A stretch of DNA of 8,467 bases from JBMNTU01 sp050945895 (lineage in GTDB: Bacteria; Bacillota; Clostridia; Christensenellales; Christensenellaceae), in contig JBMNTU010000090.1 in NCBI GenBank assembly GCA_050945895.1, forward strand, positions 1-8,467, in the 5' to 3' direction. Position 1 is the first letter of the stretch, and each line of letters starts with the position of its first letter. The notes beneath the pieces are model-generated. The model ran no database searches and had not been told where the DNA came from. It saw nothing but the letters and a program-made list of their open reading frames with translations. A program made the translations under genes and the position numbers. Of this stretch, positions 1 through 5,287 are shown piece by piece.

Positions 1-143
1 CTTGTCGCAAAAACCCTTTTCAACAATGACGCTTCAGTGATATGATGTTGTCATAGATACGAAAAACAAATGTCATTATATCTTTTGTAAAAGGCTCTTG
101 CTTGCCAACGTTTACTTGACACTAACTAGCGGCACAAGCGAGT

Positions 144-172
144 TTGTTGAAACTCCAAAAATATGATATAAT
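144..172 (+). promoter_or_regulatory. Sigma-A-type extended -10 promoter for the operon
   Basis: A perfect TATAAT lies at 167-172, preceded by TG and one base (164-166), which makes an extended -10 element. A weak -35-like TTGTTG at 144-149 sits at the ideal 17-base spacing. Transcription would start about six bases past the -10, at or very near 179, which is the A of the first start codon. A shifted reading of the -10 as TATGAT (162-167) would still leave a leader of only about five bases. A consensus TTGACA at 116-121 has no -10 at 17 bases and is probably not used with this -10. This is a sequence match only; the start site is inferred. Confidence 0.7.
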
Positions 173-178
173 AAATCC

Positions 179-1042
179 ATGTTTGGGTATATAACCCCTT
201 ATGTGGGAGAACTGAAAGTCCGCGAATACGAGCTATACCAGACGTACTATTGTGGATTGTGCAGCGTGTTGAAGAAAAAGTACAATAAAACGTCTATTTT
301 GAATTACGACTGCACATTTATCTATCTTTTGGGAGATGCGCTAAAAAACGAGCAGGCAGGCGAGGCGGCCCCGTATGCATGCAGGCTGCACCCCATACGG
401 AAAAGAAATGCGCTGGTGACGGAGGCCGCCGGTTATGCGGCGGACATCAACGCGCTGATGGGGCATGCAAAAATAGAAGACGATGCGCGGGACGGTCGGT
501 TCCGGGCAAAGCTGCTTTTGCCTTTTTACAAAAGGCTGTATAAAAAAGCAAGGGAAAGCCAGCCGCTGATTTATGGCAAAATGCTGGAGATGTCGGAAGG
601 CCTTACCCGGCTGGAGCAGGAAAAATCTGCGGATACGGACGCCACGGCGCATACATATGCCCAGCTTTTCGGCGGCGTATTGATGGAATTGGATTTGATG
701 CAGTCCCATATTTTGTACGATTTTGGCTATAGCCTAGGCCGCTGGGTATACCTTGTGGACGCGTACGACGACATAAAAAGGGATATCCGGCAGGGGGACT
801 ACAATGTTTTTGTAGAAAAGTATAAGCTTTCCGGAGACGGAGAGGTTCCCGAAGAGGTGAAGAAAGCCGCAGAGTTTTCGCTTTTTTATGCCTTGGGGAA
901 TGCCGCGCAGGAGTTTTCCAGACTGGAGATCAAAAAAAATAAAAGTATACTGGAAAATATTGTATATTACGGATTAAAGGATCGGACGAATAAAGTATTA
1001 GAAGGAAAAATGGATGAACCCATACGAAGTCTTGGGCGTTAG
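179..1042 (+). CDS. DUF5685 family protein, function unknown
   Basis: This is a 287-residue protein with the N-terminal signature I associate with DUF5685: it begins MFGYI, then has a KVREYE segment and YYCGLC. It is soluble, with no signal peptide or membrane span, and looks mostly alpha-helical. Possible metal ligands are C25 and C28 (CxxC) and C68 and H71 (CxxHP). An acidic stretch, DAYDDIKRD at residues 194-202, followed by QGDYN, resembles the second Asp-rich motif of squalene/phytoene synthase-like enzymes. That likeness is inference and no activity is claimed. The start is chosen because the family begins with MFGY. There is no Shine-Dalgarno sequence before it, and the predicted transcription start falls on the ATG, so translation may be leaderless. 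Its 3' end overlaps the J-domain gene by 29 bases, suggesting coupled expression. The family call is from memory of the motif pattern; the function is unknown. Confidence 0.85.
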   Translation: MFGYITPYVGELKVREYELYQTYYCGLCSVLKKKYNKTSILNYDCTFIYLLGDALKNEQAGEAAPYACRLHPIRKRNALVTEAAGYAADINALMGHAKIEDDARDGRFRAKLLLPFYKRLYKKARESQPLIYGKMLEMSEGLTRLEQEKSADTDATAHTYAQLFGGVLMELDLMQSHILYDFGYSLGRWVYLVDAYDDIKRDIRQGDYNVFVEKYKLSGDGEVPEEVKKAAEFSLFYALGNAAQEFSRLEIKKNKSILENIVYYGLKDRTNKVLEGKMDEPIRSLGR

Positions 1043-1595
1043 CGAGCATGCTACGGATGAAGAGATAAAAAAAGCCTACAGGCAGCTTGTAAAGAAGTAC
1101 CATCCGGACCGGTTTGCAAAAGAACCGGAAAAGCAGGCGGCTGCGGCGGAAAAGCTAAAGCAGGTGAACGCCGCGTACGACATGATAACAAAAATACGCC
1201 AGGGCACTTATAACTGGAGCGGCGCGCCGCAATTTGCGGAGATTCGCGCGGCGTTGCAGCGGGGCGACCTTACAACGGCGGAGGCGATGCTCTCGCGCAT
1301 GAGCGAGCGCCCGGCAGAGTGGCACTACCTAAAGGGGATATTATTGTTCCGGCGCGGCTGGTACGACGGCGCAGCGCAGCACTTTGCGCAGGCGCACCAG
1401 ATGGAGCCGGATAACCAGGAATACGAACAGGCGCTTCGCTCCATGAACCAGATGGCGGGCGGCTATGCAGATTTTGGCGATGTGGACCTTTCGGGCGGAA
1501 GGTCGAGCATGATGTGCAGGATATGCGCCTGCGGCGCGGCCGCAATGTGCTGCTTGGGTGGGAACATCTGGTGTTGGCCGTGTTTCTGCTTCTGA
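1014..1595 (+). CDS. J-domain (DnaJ-like) protein with TPR-like middle and Cys-rich tail
   Basis: This is a 193-residue protein. Residues 1 to about 65 form a J-domain with the invariant HPD at 30-32 in KKYHPDRF, the motif that stimulates the ATPase of an Hsp70 (DnaK) partner. Residues about 75-145 look like TPR helices (repeated W/Y, LKG, GWYDGAAQHF), a likely protein-binding part. The tail carries eight Cys (168, 171, 173, 179, 180, 187, 190, 192) and may bind metal. It lacks the G/F region, the CxxCxGxG zinc repeats and the substrate domains of true DnaJ, so it is a specialised co-chaperone, not DnaJ. The start at 1014 follows AAGGA at 1002-1006 with seven bases between. It lies inside the end of the DUF5685 gene. 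The odd Cys tail raises the question of a frameshift, but related clostridial proteins also end in Cys clusters, so the frame is accepted. Confidence 0.88.
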   Translation: MNPYEVLGVSEHATDEEIKKAYRQLVKKYHPDRFAKEPEKQAAAAEKLKQVNAAYDMITKIRQGTYNWSGAPQFAEIRAALQRGDLTTAEAMLSRMSERPAEWHYLKGILLFRRGWYDGAAQHFAQAHQMEPDNQEYEQALRSMNQMAGGYADFGDVDLSGGRSSMMCRICACGAAAMCCLGGNIWCWPCFCF

Positions 1596-1613
1596 TGGAC
1601 AGCCTAAAAACCT

Positions 1614-1618
1614 GGAGG
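1614..1618 (+). promoter_or_regulatory. Ribosome binding site that supports a TTG start
   Basis: GGAGG lies seven bases upstream of the TTG at 1626. The next in-frame ATG, at 1674, has no comparable site, so the TTG is the preferred start of the membrane protein gene. Confidence 0.75.
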
Positions 1619-1625
1619 ATACGAT

Positions 1626-2165
1626 TTGTATACTGGATACCAGAATAAAACGCATAGGGGAAGCGCTGCCGTTATGTTTTCGGCGCTGTCGCTGCTTTTT
1701 GTATGTATGGCAAATGTTTTGCCTGTTTTGCGCATTACCTGCTTTTTTATATGTTCCATGTTTATTATGGGTATTATGCTGGAGGGGATGACGGTATCCG
1801 CATTTCTATCGTTTGCGGCGGTGTTGTTTCTGGGTTTTATGATTGTGCCGGATAAGGCGGGCATGTTCCCGTACCTGTTTTTTTTCGGCCATTATGGAAT
1901 ATTCAAATCGTTTGTGGACGGCAGCGGCGACCGGGGCCGCGCGCTGGCGCTGAAGCTGGTGTATTACAATATTGGAATGGCGCTTATTCACTTTTTCGGC
2001 GGCGGGTTTTTTACGGCGCAGTGGGCTTTTTTGGGCATCCCATGGTGGGGGATGCTGATTGCCGGCGAAGCAGTCTTCTTGCTTTACGACTGGGCGTTTT
2101 CGAAAATTGCGGCGGCATATTATGCGAATATGCGCAACCGGCTGGTGGGCGCGGGGCGCCACTGA
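1626..2165 (+). CDS. Small multi-pass membrane protein, function unknown
   Basis: This is a 179-residue hydrophobic protein with about five predicted membrane spans, roughly at residues 14-34, 36-52, 57-74, 108-126 and 137-158, and a short basic C-terminal tail (MRNRLVGAGRH). The segment VPDKAGMFPYLFFFGHYGIFKSF (split here as VPDKAGM, then PYLFFFGHYGIFK) resembles a hypothetical membrane-protein family I recall from Clostridia, with a P-N/D-K then FFGxY pattern. No named function is known to me and no catalytic motif is visible. Translation probably starts at TTG 1626 because of the well-placed GGAGG. The ATG at 1674 would remove 16 residues. It sits 30 bases after the J-domain gene and 24 before the FHA gene, so it is probably cotranscribed. 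Its place next to a wall-synthesis module hints at an envelope role, which is only inference. Confidence 0.75.
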   Translation: MYTGYQNKTHRGSAAVMFSALSLLFVCMANVLPVLRITCFFICSMFIMGIMLEGMTVSAFLSFAAVLFLGFMIVPDKAGMFPYLFFFGHYGIFKSFVDGSGDRGRALALKLVYYNIGMALIHFFGGGFFTAQWAFLGIPWWGMLIAGEAVFLLYDWAFSKIAAAYYANMRNRLVGAGRH

Positions 2166-2189
2166 TTGAGAAAATGAAGGAGGAAATGT

Positions 2190-2651
2190 ATGAACAGCGC
2201 AATGTTTGAAGCGGCTTCGTTTGCAATGCGTTACTGGTTCATATTTGTGGTGGTTGGAATACTGATTGCCATGATTTATATTTCCTATAAAGAAATTCGC
2301 GAGAAACGCCAGGTTTTGAGCGAAATGGGCAGGTATAGCGGCTACCTCGAAATCGTGGGAGGCCCCAAGGCCTATATTGGAGACCGCTTTGGCATTGCAG
2401 ACGAAAATACGATTGGCAGCGCCAGAAACATGGACATTTCCATTCCCGAAAAGGGCATTTTGAAAAAGCATGCGTTGCTGTATAAGCAGGGCGAAGAGAT
2501 CGTCCTCCAGCCGATGGAAAAAGCGCAGACAAAAATCAACGACCGCCGCGCGGTTTCGGCGCATGCGCTCAAAACAGGCGATATCATTACCTTCGGCAAT
2601 GTGGACATGCGCGTGTACATCAAACGGAAGAGGCTACAGTATGACGATTAG
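2190..2651 (+). CDS. Membrane-anchored FHA-domain protein
   Basis: This is a 153-residue protein preceded by a strong site, AAGGAGG at 2177-2183, six bases before the ATG. One membrane helix (about residues 15-33) is followed by a basic stretch and a cytoplasmic FHA domain (about 52-150). The FHA frame is visible as TIGSARNMDISI (74-85), ILKKHAL (90-96), TKIND (114-118) and LKTGDIITFG. FHA domains normally bind phosphothreonine peptides. Here the usual Arg of IGR is Ser77 and the usual Ser of SRxH is Leu91, while His94 and Asn117 remain, so phosphopeptide binding is doubtful. The gene overlaps the start of the SEDS gene by 11 bases. By analogy with FHA proteins encoded beside rodA and pbpA in Actinobacteria, it may recruit or regulate the SEDS-PBP pair. 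That role is inferred from context. Confidence 0.88.
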   Translation: MNSAMFEAASFAMRYWFIFVVVGILIAMIYISYKEIREKRQVLSEMGRYSGYLEIVGGPKAYIGDRFGIADENTIGSARNMDISIPEKGILKKHALLYKQGEEIVLQPMEKAQTKINDRRAVSAHALKTGDIITFGNVDMRVYIKRKRLQYDD

Positions 2652-3891
2652 AAAATACGGCGCGGGCATCGTGCTTACACTGATGATACTGTTTCTGCTT
2701 TCCGCCATGCTTCTGCTGGCGTTTTCGGACGGCGGGTTTGACCAAAATGCGGTTCTTGTGGCGGTGGTGTTTGGCGCGGCTATTGTGCTGCAATACAATA
2801 TCCTTAAAACGGCGTTCCGGCACATCGACCGCTTTGCATTGCTTGTGGCGGATTTTTTGTGCATCCTTAGCGTGGTGATGATGTACAGGCTGGACGGAAG
2901 CATCCCCACGCGCCAGTTGACGTTTATACTGGTGGGAAACATCGTCATGATTATTACGATGCTCGTAATAAAACGGACGCACAATTTTGGAAAAGCGAAT
3001 ACGGTGTTCATGGTTTTGGGCATTGGCATGCTGATGCTGACGTTTGCGATGGCAAACGTCATTGGCGGCGCAAAAAACTGGCTGAGCATCGGCGGTTTTA
3101 CCATCCAGCCCAGCGAATTCGTAAAAATACTGTTTTTGATTGTAAGCGCCTATTACCTGTCCGCCAAAAAACGCAAGCGTGAGATGTGGCCGTATTTTGT
3201 GTTTACAATCCTTTGCGTGGGCATCCTTGTTATGTCGCGCGATTTGGGCGCGGCGCTGCTGTTTGCAGGAACGTTTCTCATTGTATTCTTTGTGGCTACG
3301 GGAAATATCCTCATAACCCTGGGCAGCGTGGCGGCGTTTGCGGGCGGCGCGTACCTTGCCTATAAAATTTTTCCGCATGTGCGTACGCGCGTGGAAATAT
3401 GGCAGGACCCGTGGGCGACGTACAACGACAACGGCTACCAGGTGGTGCAGGGGCTGCTTGCCATTGCCAGCGGCGGCATGATTGGCACCGGCCTGGGCTT
3501 GGGCATGCCCGAGACAGTACCAATGGTGCATACGGACTATATCTTCGCAGCAATTTGCGAGGAATTCGGCATCATCGTCGCCATCGCCATCATTGCGATG
3601 TACCTGGTGTTTGTTATCCGCGGAATACTCATTGCAATGGACGCGCGCGCCAAGTTCGACAAGCTGCTGGTGTTTGGCGCGACCATCATGCTGGCGCTGC
3701 AAAGCTTTATCATTATGGCGGGCGTCACAAAGCTGATTCCGTTAACGGGTATTACGCTGCCCTTTGTCAGTTACGGCGGAAGCTCTATGCTTTCTTCGAT
3801 GATGCTGCTTGGGCTGATAGAAGGCGTGGCCCTTAAAAACGGTGAGCAGGACGAAGCGGAGCTGCGCGAGATGGGGGGCGGCATCGAGTGA
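2641..3891 (+). CDS. SEDS-family peptidoglycan glycosyltransferase (FtsW/RodA/SpoVE type)
   Basis: This is a 416-residue integral membrane protein with about ten spans. SEDS proteins polymerise glycan strands from lipid II at the membrane and work with a class B PBP. Family motifs appear in order: GGAKNWLSIGGF followed by QPSEFVK (Q156-P-S-E159), RDLGAALLF, YQVVQGLLAIASGG, VHTDYIFA followed by CEEFG, and GITLPFVSYGGSS near the C-terminus. Asp299 in the TDYIF motif matches the essential Asp of RodA and FtsW (D262 and D297 in E. coli). The ATG at 2641 is chosen over a longer open frame because it gives a basic start (MTIRKYG) leading into the first span. It also follows AGAGG at 2629-2633 and overlaps the FHA gene by 11 bases. 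Its neighbours, an FHA protein and a short PbpA-like PBP, favour a RodA-type role, but FtsW or SpoVE cannot be excluded from sequence. Confidence 0.95.
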   Translation: MTIRKYGAGIVLTLMILFLLSAMLLLAFSDGGFDQNAVLVAVVFGAAIVLQYNILKTAFRHIDRFALLVADFLCILSVVMMYRLDGSIPTRQLTFILVGNIVMIITMLVIKRTHNFGKANTVFMVLGIGMLMLTFAMANVIGGAKNWLSIGGFTIQPSEFVKILFLIVSAYYLSAKKRKREMWPYFVFTILCVGILVMSRDLGAALLFAGTFLIVFFVATGNILITLGSVAAFAGGAYLAYKIFPHVRTRVEIWQDPWATYNDNGYQVVQGLLAIASGGMIGTGLGLGMPETVPMVHTDYIFAAICEEFGIIVAIAIIAMYLVFVIRGILIAMDARAKFDKLLVFGATIMLALQSFIIMAGVTKLIPLTGITLPFVSYGGSSMLSSMMLLGLIEGVALKNGEQDEAELREMGGGIE

Positions 3892-5282
3892 AAAAGACAA
3901 ACACAAAACGGAATATGCAGGCGATGCTTGTTGTGGCTGTCTTTATGTTTGTGCTTTTGGGGGGGTACCTTCTTTATACGACCGTTGCACATGGGGACGA
4001 GTGGTTTTCGTCGCCGTACAACCCGCGTATTTCGGCTGCGAACAACATCAAAAACGCCGGTGGTATTTACGACAGAAACGGCGTGCGGCTTGCATGGTCG
4101 GAGGGTGACGAACGCAAATACGCCCAAAACACAGATATGCGCCGGGCTGTTTCGCATATCGTGGGGGATGTATACGGTATGTCTGTGGGCGCGGAAAGCT
4201 ATTTTGCCAAGTACCTGTACGGGTATGACCAGGGAATTATGGATAAATTCCTGGGCGCGGCGGCAGGCAGCGAAACGCGCGGAGGGGACGTCTACCTGAC
4301 AATCGACGCAAACCTCTCGGAATATATTTATAACAATATGGATTATAACGGCGCGGCCGTGCTGATGAATTACCAGACGGGAGAAATTCTCGCAAGCGTA
4401 AGCGTACCGACATTTGACCCGGAAAACATCAAAAGCGATACGGACGACGCAGGCTCCAAATATGTTAACCGCGCCGTGCAGGGGCGGTATCCGCCCGGTT
4501 CCACAATGAAACTTGTGACGACGGCGTGCGCGGTTGAAAACGGCGTGACGACGCACGAAACAGACTGCACGGGTACGAAAACCATTGCGGGGCAGAAAAT
4601 CACCTGCCCGACAAGCGGCGGGCATGGGCATGTGAACTTTGACAGCGCTTTTACACGCTCGTGCAATATTTATTATGCGGAACTGGCAAATTTGCTGGGA
4701 GAATCGAGCATGAAAAGCACAGCGGAGCGCATGGGGTTCAACCAGTCGTTCGATTTTACGGACATCAATGTTTCCAAAAGCAGCTACGAAGCGCCGAACA
4801 ACGATGGAGACCTTGGCTGGGCGGGCATCGGCCAGTATAAAGACCTTGTCACGCCCATGCACAACATGCTCATTTCCGCCGGAGTTGCCAACGGCGGCAC
4901 GGTAATGGAGCCAAAGACGCTGCTGGATGTGCGCTACGGCAGCCGCAGCGGGTATACGTTCCGCTCGAACACATACCGTTCTATCATGTCGTCCGGCACG
5001 GCGCAGCAGGTTGGCGTGCTCATGCGCCAAACGGTCGACCATGGCACGGCGACAAGCGCGAATATCGGCGGCGCAACGGTGTGCGGCAAGACGGGCACGG
5101 CGGAGTATTACGACAACGAAGCAGGCGCAGTCAAGAACCATTCTTGGTTTGTCGGGTACGTTGAGGACAGCAGTCATCCGCTTGCCATTGCGGTCATTCT
5201 GGAGGGCGCGGGGTTTGGTTCGGCGCACGCAACGCCGCTGGCAGGGCAGATATTCTCCAAAGCGATCGAGCTTGGCTACTGA
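3888..5282 (+). CDS. Class B penicillin-binding protein (D,D-transpeptidase), short PbpA type
   Basis: This is a 464-residue protein with a basic N-terminus (MKKTNTKRN), one membrane span at about 10-30, and an extracytoplasmic remainder. It cross-links peptidoglycan stem peptides made available by its SEDS partner. All three penicilloyl-serine transferase motifs are present: S205-T-M-K208 (SxxK, nucleophile), S258-C-N260 (SxN) and K401-T-G-T404. The N-terminal GGIYDRNGVRLA and the later LTIDANL are standard class B landmarks. Length and the small N-terminal region resemble actinobacterial PbpA more than the larger PBP2 or SpoVD. No PASTA repeats follow the transpeptidase domain. The GTG start overlaps the SEDS stop codon (GTGA, four bases), implying coupled translation and matched amounts. 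The upstream G-run at 3873-3878 is a poor ribosome site. ATG at codon 9 is an alternative start but would drop the basic residues. Confidence 0.95.
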   Translation: MKKTNTKRNMQAMLVVAVFMFVLLGGYLLYTTVAHGDEWFSSPYNPRISAANNIKNAGGIYDRNGVRLAWSEGDERKYAQNTDMRRAVSHIVGDVYGMSVGAESYFAKYLYGYDQGIMDKFLGAAAGSETRGGDVYLTIDANLSEYIYNNMDYNGAAVLMNYQTGEILASVSVPTFDPENIKSDTDDAGSKYVNRAVQGRYPPGSTMKLVTTACAVENGVTTHETDCTGTKTIAGQKITCPTSGGHGHVNFDSAFTRSCNIYYAELANLLGESSMKSTAERMGFNQSFDFTDINVSKSSYEAPNNDGDLGWAGIGQYKDLVTPMHNMLISAGVANGGTVMEPKTLLDVRYGSRSGYTFRSNTYRSIMSSGTAQQVGVLMRQTVDHGTATSANIGGATVCGKTGTAEYYDNEAGAVKNHSWFVGYVEDSSHPLAIAVILEGAGFGSAHATPLAGQIFSKAIELGY

Positions 5283-5287
5283 CGGCT

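Noticed and set aside
1..45. A possible C-terminal tail of an upstream gene (14 codons ending in TGA at 43-45)
   Set aside because: It is too short to judge: all three forward frames have stops within about 45 bases and nothing distinguishes this one.
75..106. A minus-strand TATAAT (75-80) as a divergent promoter
   Set aside because: There is no -35-like element at 16-18 bases; the nearest TTGGCA is about 22 bases away. An AT-rich region gives such matches by chance.
116..144. TTGACA at 116-121 as the -35 of the operon promoter
   Set aside because: The bases 17 downstream (139-144) are not a -10, and the distance to TATAAT at 167 is far too long for one promoter.
2470..2640. A longer N-terminus for the SEDS protein (57 extra residues in the same open frame)
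   Set aside because: The extra stretch lies entirely inside the FHA gene, is Arg/Ser-rich and unlike any SEDS N-terminus. ATG 2641 has a ribosome site and leads directly into the first membrane span.
2620..3702. A 360-residue minus-strand open frame rich in His, Lys and Gln
   Set aside because: It is the complement of the hydrophobic SEDS coding sequence, which yields such composition in that frame. No motif or ribosome site supports it.
3771..5228. A 485-residue open frame on the minus strand opposite the SEDS and PBP genes
   Set aside because: It is antisense to clear motif-bearing genes, has low-complexity Arg/His/Ala-rich composition and shows no recognisable domain. It is a shadow of codon bias on the other strand.
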